DNA of 64,000 bases from Nocardia asteroides (GCF_900637185.1 NZ_LR134352.1:992001-1056000), one strand, 5' to 3'. Shown: positions 7,848-16,338, counted from the stretch's first letter. Program-made: numbers and translations. The notes: generated from the letters alone by a model not told the origin.

Positions 7848-8624
7848 TCAGGGCCTGTTGCGGCGCCGATCCTCGTCGATTCCTTCCGTGTCCACGCGTT
7901 CCTTGCGCACGGTGTCGGAGACCGTCTGTTCGTCGGCGACCTCGTCGACCTCGAGGCGCACCCGTTCCACCGGCACGGCTTCCTTGTCCACATGCACCCG
8001 ATCGGCGTGCAGGGTCACCTCGCGTTCGTCCTCGCCGATCTCGGGCCTGCGGCCGGTGTCGGTGCCGGTGACCGGCTCGCGCTCGACCCGCACCTCCTCA
8101 TGGCTGACCGGCACCCGGACGTTCTGTTCCTCGGTGACGACGTACTTGCGCAGCCGAGCCGTGCCGACCGCTTCGCTCTCGGTGTCGATCCGCAGCTGTT
8201 CCTCCGAGCGGATCATCGAGTCGTCCCTGGCCGTGGGGCTGCCGTGGGTCATCGGCTCGTCCGCTCCGGGGCGAATCTGCTGACGGCCGTAGGTGTCCCA
8301 GCCCGCCGCGCGCGGGTCGACGTGATAGTGCCGGAACAGCTCCTGCTCGGACTCGGCGCTGATGCGGCCGCCGTCGTCGAGGTGCGGCGCCGACTTCACC
8401 TGCTCCTTGTCGACGTGCAGGCTCAGGGTGTCGTCGTCGGCGCGGTGCTCGGCGCCGGCCAGCGGCACCAGCGAGTCGCTGCTGAACAGGCCGGTGGAGA
8501 CCGCGGCCCACGTCGGTGACCCGGTGCTGTTCTCGAGGTAGATCTGCTTGACCTTGCCGATCTTCTGGCCCCGCTCGTCGTACGCGGTGGCTCCGATCAA
8601 CGAGTCCAGTGTCGCTCTGCTCAT
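7848..8624 (-). CDS. PRC-barrel and DUF2382 (YsnF/AvaK) domain stress-associated protein
   Basis: A 258-residue protein with two parts. Residues about 5-90 form a PRC-barrel (SLIGATAYDERGQKIGKVKQIY). Residues about 135-250 form the DUF2382 domain, rich in charged strands (LRKYVVTEEQNVRVPVSHEE, VTLHADRVHVDKEAVPVERV). The linker holds FRHYHVDPRAAGWDTYGRQ. Proteins of this architecture are common in actinobacteria and are linked with general stress responses; their biochemical role is not established. There is no signal peptide, so it should act in the cytoplasm. It lies downstream of the NO synthase gene on the same strand. Confidence 0.88.
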   Translation of the reverse strand: MSRATLDSLIGATAYDERGQKIGKVKQIYLENSTGSPTWAAVSTGLFSSDSLVPLAGAEHRADDDTLSLHVDKEQVKSAPHLDDGGRISAESEQELFRHYHVDPRAAGWDTYGRQQIRPGADEPMTHGSPTARDDSMIRSEEQLRIDTESEAVGTARLRKYVVTEEQNVRVPVSHEEVRVEREPVTGTDTGRRPEIGEDEREVTLHADRVHVDKEAVPVERVRLEVDEVADEQTVSDTVRKERVDTEGIDEDRRRNRP

Positions 8625-8828
8625 GATGATCCTCCTACCTGGCGCGGAGGACGCCGATCCGGCCGCATCGGGTCCGGGTGACGGCTCCGCTGGGGTTGTG
8701 ATGATCGGTCGTGCGCAGTGTCCGGGACGAGCCCGAATCAGCTACCTCGAAGCAAATACCCGAGGCCGCGAGAGACAAACACCGCCCGGTCAGGGCGCCC
8801 AAGTCGCGGCACAGCCCGCCGCCGGCGG

Positions 8829-9962
8829 TCAGGTGTCGGCGCGTTTGACGAAATTCGGGCGGATGTCCAGGTCGGGGGCGTCGTAGTACCGGTGGAAGGT
8901 GGGCGTGAGGCCCGACGAGATCGGCGGGTTCACCCAGCTCCAGTCGGTGGGGCAGCGCCGCCCCGCCGCTTCCTCGCGCTGTACGTGATCGCAGAACTGT
9001 TTGGCGACGGTGTGATGATCCACCAGGTGCACACCAGATGCTCGAAAGCTGTGCAGCACAGCGTGATTCAGTTCGATCAGGGCCTTGTCGCGCCAGAGTG
9101 TGCGCACCGAGGAGGTGTCCAGGCCCATCATGTCGGCGATCAGCGGGAGCATGTTGTAGCGGTCGGTGTCGCTGAGATTGCGGGCGCCGATCTCGGTGCC
9201 GACGTACCAGCCGTTGAACGGCGCGAACGGGTACGCGATGCCGCCGATCTCCAGATCCATGTTCGACACCGCGGGGAGCGCGTGCCATTTCAGGCCGAGT
9301 GTGGCGAACCAGGGGTAGTCAGGGTGGATCAGGTCCACCTCGCGGACCAGTTCGCGCGGGACGTCGAAGTACCGCAGGCCCTCGTGCGGCGTGCTGATCA
9401 GCACCGGCAGCACGTCGAACGGGGTGCGCGCGCCGCGCCAGCCCAGCGCGGTGGCCTGTTCGGTGGCGGCGATATTGGCCGGATCGCCGGTGACGGTGCC
9501 GTCTCCGTTGGGGTAACCGGCGTAGCGGATCAGCTGGGAACTCACGATCCGGTACTCGCCGCCGGGCTCGCGCTGCGGGCCGACGGTGATCATCGACTGG
9601 ATCGCGCCGCCGTTGGTGGCCAGGCGCAGATGCTGCCAGCACGCCTCGGAAAGCTCCCGCGCGGAAGTAACTCGGCGCGCGTCGAGCAGTTTGAGTGAGC
9701 GCCAGTGCTTGCGCCCGACGCAGCGCGCGTGATTGCGCCAGGCCAGTTTGGCGCCGATCAGGATCTCCTCGGCGGTCTGCCGGTAGGTGCCGGTGTCACG
9801 CAGTTCGGCGAGTGCGCCGAGGCGCCGCTGGACGGGTAGGTGCCCCAGTTCCGGACTGCGGAAGAACTCGTCGCACTCCCGCAGCCGCCGGTCCAGGTCG
9901 GTAGCCGAAGAGACTGTGGTGTAGGCCTTTTCGCGGACAGCGGGGCGAGAGCGTTGATTCAC
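8829..9962 (-). CDS. nos: Nitric oxide synthase oxygenase (bacterial NOS)
   Basis: Haem-thiolate enzyme converting L-arginine to citrulline and nitric oxide in two steps. The 377-residue protein is an oxygenase domain only, as in Bacillus and other bacterial NOS. The proximal haem cysteine is Cys81 in WRNHARCVGRKHW. Further hallmarks are GYPNGDGTVTGDPAN, the arginine/pterin-site stretch PFNGWYVGTEIGARNLSD, LNHAVLHSFRASGV and the C-terminal WVNPPISSGLTPTFH. No dedicated flavoprotein reductase is encoded nearby, so electrons must come from a general reductase. A 233-base leader separates it from the aminotransferase gene. Confidence 0.96.
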   Translation of the reverse strand: MNQRSRPAVREKAYTTVSSATDLDRRLRECDEFFRSPELGHLPVQRRLGALAELRDTGTYRQTAEEILIGAKLAWRNHARCVGRKHWRSLKLLDARRVTSARELSEACWQHLRLATNGGAIQSMITVGPQREPGGEYRIVSSQLIRYAGYPNGDGTVTGDPANIAATEQATALGWRGARTPFDVLPVLISTPHEGLRYFDVPRELVREVDLIHPDYPWFATLGLKWHALPAVSNMDLEIGGIAYPFAPFNGWYVGTEIGARNLSDTDRYNMLPLIADMMGLDTSSVRTLWRDKALIELNHAVLHSFRASGVHLVDHHTVAKQFCDHVQREEAAGRRCPTDWSWVNPPISSGLTPTFHRYYDAPDLDIRPNFVKRADT

Positions 9963-10195
9963 GGTACATCTCCGGTCGGGCGGCTGGGAGCAGGGCCGAG
10001 CAGGCGTACCCGGGATGCTTCGCAGTTCGCCCGCCGAGAACGCCGCGCTCGACCGGTGGCGCGCACCGACCTCGAAAACTGGCCGGTTGCCGAGATTCGC
10101 TGTGCGTCAGCCTACGGCCGGTGTGCTGGCGGTGTGCTCGAAATCGCCGTAATCCCACCGTGACTGGCGTCAAGACAGGGTGACGGTGTGTCGGC

Positions 10196-11272
10196 CTAAC
10201 GGAATCGGGCGGCGGTCTCCGGGTCCGTGGCGAAGGCGAGAAATTGCTCGTTCTCGTGCGGCGCGCCGATCGTCACCCGGACACCGTCCCCGGCGAACGG
10301 CCGCACCAGCACGCCGGCGGCGGCGCTCGCCTCGGCGAACTCGGTGCTGCGCTCGCCCAGCGGCAGCCAGACGAAGTTGGCCTCGCTCGACGGCACCTCG
10401 TACCCGGCCGCCACCAGCGCCGCGCTCACCTGGCGACGGTGCTCGACCACCACGTCGGTGCGGTCGAGCAGTTCGCCGCGCGCCTCCAGCGACGCGATCG
10501 CCGCCGCCTGCGCCACCCGGTTCACGCTGAACGGGATGTGCACCTTCAGCAGCGCGGTGATCACCTCCGGGGCGCCGACGGCGTAGCCGACGCGCAGCCC
10601 GGCCAGCCCGTAGGCCTTCGAGAAGGTGCGCAGCACCACCACGTTCGGCCGGGTGCGGCCGATCTCGACGCCGTCGGGCCGGGATTCGGGGGTGAGTCGC
10701 AGGTACTCGTAGTAGGCCTCGTCGAGCACCACCAGCACGTGCGCGGGCACCCGGTCCAGGAACCGTTCCAGCTCCGCGCGGCCGTGCGCGGTGCCGGTGG
10801 GGTTGTTCGGGTTGCAGACGAAGATCAGCTTGGTGCGCTCGGTGACCGCGTCGGCCATCGCGTCCAGATCGTGCAGGTGGCCCTCGGCGAGCGGGATCGG
10901 CACCGCGGTGGCGTTGCCCACCTGGGTGACGATCGGGTACGCCTCGAACGAGCGCCACGCGAAGACCACCTCGTCGGTGGGCGCGTCGCAGGTGATCTGC
11001 ACCAGCTCCTGGCACAGCGCCACGCTGCCGCAGCCAACGGCGACATTGGCGACGGTGACGTCGAGGAACTTCGCGAGTGCCGCGCGCAGCTCGGTGACCT
11101 GGTTGTCCGGGTACCGGTTGGCCTGCTCGGCCGCCTCGGCGATCGCCTTGGCGGCGCTCGGCAGCGGGCCGAAGGTCGTCTCGTTCGACGCGAGCTTCAC
11201 CGCGTCGGGGTGGTTACGACCGGGAACGTAGGCCGGGATGGTGGAGAGGTCGGGCCGGATGTGCGCACTCAC
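10196..11272 (-). CDS. pat: Aromatic amino acid / histidinol-phosphate-type aminotransferase
   Basis: PLP-dependent fold-type I transaminase of 358 residues. The PLP lysine is in RTFSKAYGLAGLRVGY (about residue 218). FVCNPNNPTGT supplies the conserved asparagine and VLDEAYYEYL the aspartate/tyrosine pair. The N-terminal SNETTFGPLPS is the variant seen in aromatic aminotransferases (Pat), rather than the NENPYGP of biosynthetic HisC. It is syntenic with Rv3772, long called hisC2, which works on aromatic amino acids and related substrates. Prephenate dehydrogenase (22.6 kb) is in the same neighbourhood, so a role in the last step of tyrosine or phenylalanine synthesis is reasonable. Specificity is inferred. 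Confidence 0.88.
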   Translation of the reverse strand: MSAHIRPDLSTIPAYVPGRNHPDAVKLASNETTFGPLPSAAKAIAEAAEQANRYPDNQVTELRAALAKFLDVTVANVAVGCGSVALCQELVQITCDAPTDEVVFAWRSFEAYPIVTQVGNATAVPIPLAEGHLHDLDAMADAVTERTKLIFVCNPNNPTGTAHGRAELERFLDRVPAHVLVVLDEAYYEYLRLTPESRPDGVEIGRTRPNVVVLRTFSKAYGLAGLRVGYAVGAPEVITALLKVHIPFSVNRVAQAAAIASLEARGELLDRTDVVVEHRRQVSAALVAAGYEVPSSEANFVWLPLGERSTEFAEASAAAGVLVRPFAGDGVRVTIGAPHENEQFLAFATDPETAARFR

Positions 11273-11361
11273 GCCTCCACCCTACGGTGACCGGGGATTT
11301 TCCCGCGTCGGCCCCCGGCCGGAACCTACCCAACCGGGCGCGTTCGGCCTACTCTTGGTCT

Positions 11362-12090
11362 ATGTCGGGGATCTATGACGATGTCGCTCCCCTGCGGCAG
11401 CTCGAGCCTGCCGCCGACAACGGTGGCGCCGCCACGGTGACGCGCACGTCGGTGCCCATCACCGTCGTCGAGCCGGAGCGGGTGGCCCGCGGCGGCATCG
11501 TGGTGCTGCACGAATCCCGCGAGTTCTCGCCTCAGCTGCTGGACCTGATGCGGTCGCTGGCCGTCGAGGGCTGGATCGTCGTCGCCCCGCATCTGTTCGA
11601 CCGGATCGCCGACGACCAGGTGCACGAGGTGTTCGGCGACGATCTGTTCGACGACTTCGACGCCGGCTTCGACTGGCTCACCCGCCGCGGCGTCTTCGCC
11701 GACACCATCGGCGTCCTCGGCTTCGACACCGCGGGCACCGCCGCCTTCCTCGTCGCCACCAACCGCCCGATCGGCGCCGCGGTGAGCGTGGCGGCCCCCG
11801 GGATCGCCGAACCGCTCGCGGATCAGTGCGTCGCCCTGGTCGAGGTGGGACCCAGCCTGCAGGCGCCCTGGCTCGGACTCTTCGGCGCCGACGACCCGGC
11901 CACCCCGCCCGAGGACGTCGACCGCCTGCGCGACGCCACCTCCCGAGCGAATGTGGCCAGTCTCACGGTCACCTATCCCGGCCTCAGCCACCGCGCCGAC
12001 CGCCCCGATTCCGACGACGACGCGGTCGACGCCATCCGGATCGATTCCCAGACCCGCATCTTCGACTGGTTCGACAGCAATTTACGGTAG
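11362..12090 (+). CDS. Dienelactone hydrolase-like alpha/beta hydrolase lacking the cysteine nucleophile
   Basis: A 242-residue cytoplasmic alpha/beta-hydrolase fold protein related to dienelactone hydrolase. It shows GGIVVLHESREFS near the N-terminus (oxyanion loop), VLGFDTAGTAAFLV at the nucleophile elbow, LGLFGADDPATPPEDV with the acid residue and YPGLSHRADRP with the histidine (His210). In active dienelactone hydrolases the elbow reads G-x-C-x-G-G; here the nucleophile position is Asp122. The protein may be non-catalytic or use another mechanism. It is transcribed divergently from the aminotransferase, from the short gap 11273-11361. Confidence 0.8.
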   Translation: MSGIYDDVAPLRQLEPAADNGGAATVTRTSVPITVVEPERVARGGIVVLHESREFSPQLLDLMRSLAVEGWIVVAPHLFDRIADDQVHEVFGDDLFDDFDAGFDWLTRRGVFADTIGVLGFDTAGTAAFLVATNRPIGAAVSVAAPGIAEPLADQCVALVEVGPSLQAPWLGLFGADDPATPPEDVDRLRDATSRANVASLTVTYPGLSHRADRPDSDDDAVDAIRIDSQTRIFDWFDSNLR

Positions 12091-12183
12091 TTGACCAGGC
12101 GTTTTGGACTACATGAACTGCTCGTGTAATCTTCATTCCCGGCGGTTCGACAAGGACCGGTGCCCTCGAAAGAGAAGGCTCCA

Positions 12184-12273
12184 GGAGGCGTGCCAGAGCG
12201 GCCGAATGGGACTCACTGCTAATGAGTTGTCCCTTCACGGGGACCGGAGGTTCAAATCCTCTCGCCTCCGCCA
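12184..12273 (+). tRNA. tRNA-Ser (anticodon GCU)
   Basis: Serine tRNA with long variable arm. Acceptor GGAGGCG pairs with CGCCTCC (12263-12269), then discriminator G and encoded CCA. The stem ACTCA/TGAGT closes the loop CTGCTAA, giving anticodon GCU at 12218-12220. It stands 34 bases before a tRNA-Arg gene; the same serX-argV order occurs in M. tuberculosis. Confidence 0.97.
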
Positions 12274-12307
12274 CACCCAGCTCGCTGGGTGACAACTGAA
12301 GAACCAT

Positions 12308-12380
12308 GCGCCCGTAGCTCAACGGATAGAGCACTTGACTACGGATCAAGAGGTTAGGGGTTCGAATCCCTTCGGGCGCA
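12308..12380 (+). tRNA. tRNA-Arg (anticodon ACG)
   Basis: A 73-base cloverleaf. Acceptor GCGCCCG pairs with CGGGCGC at 12373-12379, with discriminator A at 12380 and no encoded CCA. The anticodon stem CTTGA/TCAAG encloses CTACGGA, anticodon ACG, whose first base is expected to be deaminated to inosine by TadA, encoded at 24.2 kb in this window. D-arm and T-arm (GGTTCGAATCC) are regular. Confidence 0.97.
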
Positions 12381-12385
12381 CAACA

Positions 12386-12420
12386 GAAAGACTCCCAGCA
12401 TCCGCTGGGAGTCTTTCTTC
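12386..12420 (+). terminator. Rho-independent terminator of the tRNA-Ser/tRNA-Arg unit
   Basis: A perfect 14-base-pair stem, from GAAAGACTCCCAGC to its complement, with a four-base loop (ATCC), and T-rich sequence at the 3' edge (TCTTTCTTC). It begins six bases after the tRNA-Arg. Confidence 0.9.
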
Positions 12421-12463
12421 GTTTGCCGGAAGCCTCAGTGCGGCAAAGTGTTTCGCGCTTGGG

Positions 12464-13189
12464 CTACTTCCAGGCGGGGAGGGGTGGGAGGGGGCCGGTG
12501 AGGTCTTGGCCGGGGGAGCGGCCGAGGAGCCAGGCCAGGAGGGAGGCGGCGGGGCCGAGGACGGTGTGGTGGGGGCGGCCGGGGCCTACGGTGGCGATGA
12601 ACTCGGAGTCGGAGGCCTGGATGTCGAAGGTGGGGGTGGCTGCCGGGACCAGTTTGGCGGACAGGTCGGCGACGGCCTCGGGGAGCAGGCGGGTGACGAA
12701 GGCGGCGGGCCAGTCGGCGGGGGTGTAGCCGACGCCGAGGTCGACGTGATGGATCTCGGTCTCGCGCAGCCGCATCCACGGGATCTGGTCCGCGGTGAGC
12801 TCACCGCCCTGGCGGTTGCGGACCACGGCCTGCCAGCGGTCGGCGGGCATCGTCGACGCCACGGCCTGCCAGCGGTGCGCGGAGCCGGTGAAGTCGGCGT
12901 GCTGGACGTCGAGGTGGCGGGGCGCGCCTGCCTCGATATCGGCATCGCGCAGCGCGACGCTGGCGTACTGCGGGATCTCGATGCCGATGCTTGCCCACAG
13001 CAGCAGGTTCAGCAGGCTGTCGGCATTGCGCGACATGTGCGCGACGACATGTCCGCGCGTCCAGCCGGGCAGCTGGGAAGGCTCGCCCAGCTCGGCGTCG
13101 GTGAGCTTGCCGATCGCCGCGTCGAAGCGTGCCGTGGAGGCGGCGACCTGGGCGAGCAGGTCGGTGGGGGTAGCCGTGTCGCTGGTCAC
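12464..13189 (-). CDS. Maleylpyruvate isomerase family mycothiol-dependent enzyme
   Basis: A 241-residue protein with the N-terminal four-helix DinB/MDMPI fold. The putative metal-binding histidines are in LPGWTRGHVVAHMSRNAD (about residues 41-58) and in the WMRLRETEIHHVDLGVGY segment (about 150), followed by a C-terminal MDMPI_C-type domain ending LLGRSPGQDLTG. Relatives use mycothiol as a cofactor in actinobacteria to isomerise, detoxify or transfer groups; the substrate here is unknown. The gene is convergent with the tRNA-Ser/tRNA-Arg unit and lies just downstream of the pair of DnaA-box sequences at 13.24 kb. Confidence 0.85.
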   Translation of the reverse strand: MTSDTATPTDLLAQVAASTARFDAAIGKLTDAELGEPSQLPGWTRGHVVAHMSRNADSLLNLLLWASIGIEIPQYASVALRDADIEAGAPRHLDVQHADFTGSAHRWQAVASTMPADRWQAVVRNRQGGELTADQIPWMRLRETEIHHVDLGVGYTPADWPAAFVTRLLPEAVADLSAKLVPAATPTFDIQASDSEFIATVGPGRPHHTVLGPAASLLAWLLGRSPGQDLTGPLPPLPAWK

Positions 13190-13241
13190 GGGAGCGAGCC
13201 TAGTGGCCGCGAGCCCGCTGCACCGCTGTTCACGCCGGGTC

Positions 13242-13268
13242 TGTGGATAACCCTGAACCTGTGGACAA
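13242..13268. promoter_or_regulatory. Two perfect DnaA-box sequences in an intergenic region
   Basis: On the plus strand TGTGGATAA (13242-13250) and TGTGGACAA (13260-13268) are the reverse complements of TTATCCACA and TTGTCCACA, the two strongest DnaA-box forms in bacteria and mycobacteria. They have the same orientation, with start points 18 bases apart, in the gap between the isomerase-family gene and the RidA gene. Binding is inferred from sequence only. Confidence 0.5.
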
Positions 13269-13312
13269 CTGGGGATTTCCGGCGTCCGCCGCTCGGGCCG
13301 ATGTGTGACGAT

Positions 13313-13708
13313 TCAGTCCACGACGATCGCGTCGGCTTCGATCTCGATCAGCAGCTCGGGCGCGATCAACCCCGTCACCTCGTACATCGAGGCGGCGGGC
13401 CGAACGGCGTCGAACACCGCGGAGTGCGCGGCGGCGACTTCGGGCCACCGGGTGATGTCGGTGACGAACAGGCGGGTACGCACCACATCCCGCAGGCTCG
13501 CCCCCGCCTGCTCCAACGCGGCGGCGATGCGCGCGAGCACCTCGGTGGTCTGCGCGCCGATGTCGTCACCGCCCACCGCGCCGCCGCCGGGAATCGCGGC
13601 GGTGGTCCCGCTGACGACGACATGGTTCCCCACCCGTACCGCCCGCGAGTATCCGACGACATCCTCGAAATCGGAGGCAGAAGAGATGTTCACCCGAGTT
13701 GTGGTCAT
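13313..13708 (-). CDS. RidA family protein (enamine/imine deaminase type)
   Basis: A 131-residue YjgF/YER057c/UK114 family protein. Members hydrolyse reactive enamine or imine intermediates released by PLP enzymes; some act in catabolic pathways. The fold is visible as GNHVVVSGTTA, IAAALEQAGASLRDVVRTRLFVTDI with the conserved arginine about 100 residues in, and ASMYEVTGLIAPELLIEIEADAIV at the end, with the substrate-site glutamate in LIEIEADA. I start it at the ATG at 13708; the much longer open frame upstream runs into the divergent lipoprotein gene. The C-terminal sequence varies from canonical RidA, so the exact subfamily is uncertain. Confidence 0.85.
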   Translation of the reverse strand: MTTTRVNISSASDFEDVVGYSRAVRVGNHVVVSGTTAAIPGGGAVGGDDIGAQTTEVLARIAAALEQAGASLRDVVRTRLFVTDITRWPEVAAAHSAVFDAVRPAASMYEVTGLIAPELLIEIEADAIVVD

Positions 13709-13793
13709 GGCAGCCAGAATGATGCATCGAGTGGTGCGTGACAATTCATTTGCCCGTCGGCTGCCGGTCGGCTCGGCGCGGTACGCATGGCAG

Positions 13794-15374
13794 ATGAACG
13801 CACGTCCAGGTTTACGTCTCCTCCCGCTCACCGCCGCGCTGTGCGCCGCCGCCGTCACCGCGGGCTGCTCGACGCCCGGCTCGAACGCCGACTTCAGCGT
13901 CGGCACGGACCGGACGCTGGTGATCTCGCTCGACGAGCTGGTGGCCAAGTCCGGCAAGAGCGCGGTCCTCGGCGTAAGCCTGGAACCCGAACACGGCAAT
14001 ATCGTCCGGCGCGGCGACGGCTCCTACGAGTACACCCCGGTGGCCGGCTACCGCGGCCTCGATCAGTTCAAGATCACCACCACCGACGCGGTGCGCCTCT
14101 ACACCACCGATATCCCGGTGCTCGGTGAATACGGCGGCACCACGGTGCAGGGCAGCGGCTTCGGTTCGGCGTGGACGCCGGTGCCGGGCAGCGCCGACGA
14201 GTTCTACGGCCTCACCGACCGCGGCCCCAATGTCGACGGTCCGGCCAAGAACGAAAAGCTCACGCCCGTCCCGGCATTCGTGCCGAAAATCGGCCGGTTC
14301 AAGCTGGTCGGCAACCGGGCGGTGCTGCAGTCGAGCATCGAGCTACGCGCCAAGTCGGGCGTGCCGTTCAACGGCCAGGTCGACATCGCGGCGAGCACCG
14401 GCGAGACCATCAAGGACCTGCAGGGCACCGTGCTGCCGCCCACCGATCACGGTCTCGATCCGGAAGGCCTCGTCGCGCTCGCCGACGGCACCTTCTGGGT
14501 GTCCGACGAATACGGCCCGTTCCTGGTGCATATCGCCGCCGACGGCACCGAGATCGAGCGGCTCTCGCCCGGCAACGGCCTGCCGAAGGAGATCGCGCTG
14601 CGCACGCCGAACCAGGGTATGGAAGGCCTGACGGTCACGCCCGACGGCAACACCCTGGTCGGGGTGGTGCAGAGCGCGCTCAACACGCCGGGTCTGAGCG
14701 GTTCGGCCAAGGAGGTGCCGTTCGCGCGGATCGTCACCGTCGACCTGAAGACCAAGGCGCAGAAGGAATTCCTGTACCCGCTGGAGAACCCGAAGCAGAG
14801 CAAGGTAGCGGTCTCGGAGATCACCGCGCTGAGCGCGACCACCTTCCTGGTCGACGAGCGCGACGGGAACCTGGCGCCCAAGTCCGACAAGAAGATCTGG
14901 ACCATCGACATCGCGGGCGCCACCGATGTCGGCCCGCAGTCCACGGTGCCGGGCGCGGTCTACGACGCCGAGAAGGGCGGCTTGCTGGTCGACGGCAAGC
15001 CGCTGGAGACGTTCGTCGGCGTCACCCCGACCGCGGACGCGGTCGCCGCGCTGACGAAGGTGGGCGTCACCCCGGTCGCCAAGAAGAGCAATCTCGATCT
15101 GTCGGCGCTGGTCGTAGCGCTGGACGACAAAGGGCAGTTCTTCGGGCACGACAAGATCGAGGGCATCGCCACCACCGACGGTGGCAAGACGGTCTATATC
15201 GCCAACGACAGCGACTTCGGTCTGGCCGCGAGCCAGGGTGAGCAGCCGCCGTTCGGTCTGAAGCCGAAGACCCTGCCCAACGGCCTGCAGGACACCGGCG
15301 AGGTGCTGGCGGTCGACACCACCAAGCTGCCGGCGAAGCTCGACGGCTACACGGTGCGGATCACGGTCGGGTAG
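13794..15374 (+). CDS. Secreted lipoprotein with esterase-like phytase domain
   Basis: A 526-residue exported protein. The N-terminus is a lipoprotein signal peptide (MNARPGLRLLPLTAALC, then AVTAGC as lipobox), placing the mature protein on the outer face of the membrane. A short Ig-like/cadherin-like stretch (DGSYEYTPVAGYRGLDQF) precedes the beta-propeller 'esterase-like activity of phytase' domain (PF13449), recognisable from FYGLTDRGPNVDG, LDPEGLVALADGTFWVSDEYGP, NQGMEGLTVTPDGNTL and the final KIEGIATTDGGKTVYIANDSDFG. Substrate is unknown; phosphatase or esterase roles have been proposed for the family. The 3' end overlaps the convergent DUF998 gene by 14 bases. Confidence 0.88.
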   Translation: MNARPGLRLLPLTAALCAAAVTAGCSTPGSNADFSVGTDRTLVISLDELVAKSGKSAVLGVSLEPEHGNIVRRGDGSYEYTPVAGYRGLDQFKITTTDAVRLYTTDIPVLGEYGGTTVQGSGFGSAWTPVPGSADEFYGLTDRGPNVDGPAKNEKLTPVPAFVPKIGRFKLVGNRAVLQSSIELRAKSGVPFNGQVDIAASTGETIKDLQGTVLPPTDHGLDPEGLVALADGTFWVSDEYGPFLVHIAADGTEIERLSPGNGLPKEIALRTPNQGMEGLTVTPDGNTLVGVVQSALNTPGLSGSAKEVPFARIVTVDLKTKAQKEFLYPLENPKQSKVAVSEITALSATTFLVDERDGNLAPKSDKKIWTIDIAGATDVGPQSTVPGAVYDAEKGGLLVDGKPLETFVGVTPTADAVAALTKVGVTPVAKKSNLDLSALVVALDDKGQFFGHDKIEGIATTDGGKTVYIANDSDFGLAASQGEQPPFGLKPKTLPNGLQDTGEVLAVDTTKLPAKLDGYTVRITVG

Positions 15375-16140
15375 TCCACTCCCGGGTCTCGAGCGCCACC
15401 GCGGCCGCCAGCGCCAGCAGCCACACCGACATCGAGCCGACCTGGATGCGCTGGGCGATGCCGAGGGCATAGGAACCGGACAGGTTGTCGGCGACCAGCA
15501 TCCAGACGGTCGCCGCCGACCCGAGCACGAGCACGGCGACCCCGAACTCGCGCAGGATCCGCCAGTGGTGATAGCGGTAGGCGGCGACGCTGAACGCGAA
15601 CGCCGCCACCGCGATCGAGGTGACCGCGAGGGTGCTGGTCAGCGCGTGCGGTTGATAGAGCTGCGGGAACAGCGCGCCCCGGCCCGGGCATTCCTCGCGG
15701 GCCGGATCGCAGTCGCGCAGCGGGAGCATCGCATCGGCGATCGTGGCCGCGCCGAAGCACAGCAGCGCTACCCAGCCCACAGTGGTCAGCGCGCGCCGGG
15801 GGAAGACGAGCAGTCCGCCCAGTGCGGCCGGGATCAGCAGGACGCCGACCAGTTTGTCGGCGGTGGCGAACACGGCACGGTAGGGCTTGCCCTCGGCGTC
15901 GAGTTCGCTGAGGAAGGTGTCGACCGGATCGGAGTCGATCGGCAGCACGAACTCCAGCACCCAGGACGAGTAGCAGAGGGCCGCCACGGCGATCGACAGC
16001 GCGATCAGCAGCGGAACGACACGGGGTATCCGGCCTGGTGCGGGCACCTCACCATTGTGCTGGGCCGGGCAGATCGGACGGTCGACCGGCGAGATGTGGC
16101 GCGTCGCACCCCGGGAACGTGGTTTCATCACAGCACCCAC
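15361..16140 (-). CDS. DUF998 family integral membrane protein
   Basis: A membrane protein with about six hydrophobic segments and the DUF998 pattern: CYSSWVLEFVLP near the first helix, ADKLVGVLLIPAALGGLLVF, a periplasmic loop with the paired cysteines of PLRDCDPAREECPG, HALTSTLAVTSIAVAAFAF, and a C-terminal QVGSMSVWLLALAAAVALE. The function of the family is not established. The long N-terminus (about 35 polar residues) suggests the true start may be an in-frame GTG at 16047, just before the first helix. It converges on the lipoprotein gene with a 14-base overlap. Confidence 0.8.
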   Translation of the reverse strand: MGAVMKPRSRGATRHISPVDRPICPAQHNGEVPAPGRIPRVVPLLIALSIAVAALCYSSWVLEFVLPIDSDPVDTFLSELDAEGKPYRAVFATADKLVGVLLIPAALGGLLVFPRRALTTVGWVALLCFGAATIADAMLPLRDCDPAREECPGRGALFPQLYQPHALTSTLAVTSIAVAAFAFSVAAYRYHHWRILREFGVAVLVLGSAATVWMLVADNLSGSYALGIAQRIQVGSMSVWLLALAAAVALETREWTTRP

Positions 16141-16198
16141 AGGTTGTTGTCAGGTTCACCGGGCAGGGTGGTGGATGTAACCGATCGGGAGGTTTTGG

Positions 16199-16327
16199 AT
16201 GAGCTACGTGATCGCGCTGGCAGGCTTTGCCATGGTCCTGGCGATGGCGGTCTCCGGCTTCGCCGCGGCTTCGGCACCGCGATCGCTGGTGCGGGTGCGC
16301 GTGCACAACCGGCCGTACCGCCGCTGA
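16199..16327 (+). CDS. Small membrane protein, 42 residues
   Basis: Short open frame starting MSYVIALAGFAMVLAMAVSG, a single hydrophobic segment, and ending in a basic tail (RSLVRVRVHNRPYRR), the charge pattern of a one-pass protein with its C-terminus inside. GGGAGG lies nine bases upstream of the ATG, a strong ribosome binding site, and third-position GC is high. It stands alone between the divergent DUF998 gene and the convergent vsr gene. No homologue is recognised. Confidence 0.5.
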   Translation: MSYVIALAGFAMVLAMAVSGFAAASAPRSLVRVRVHNRPYRR

Positions 16328-16338
16328 CGACGTCCGGG

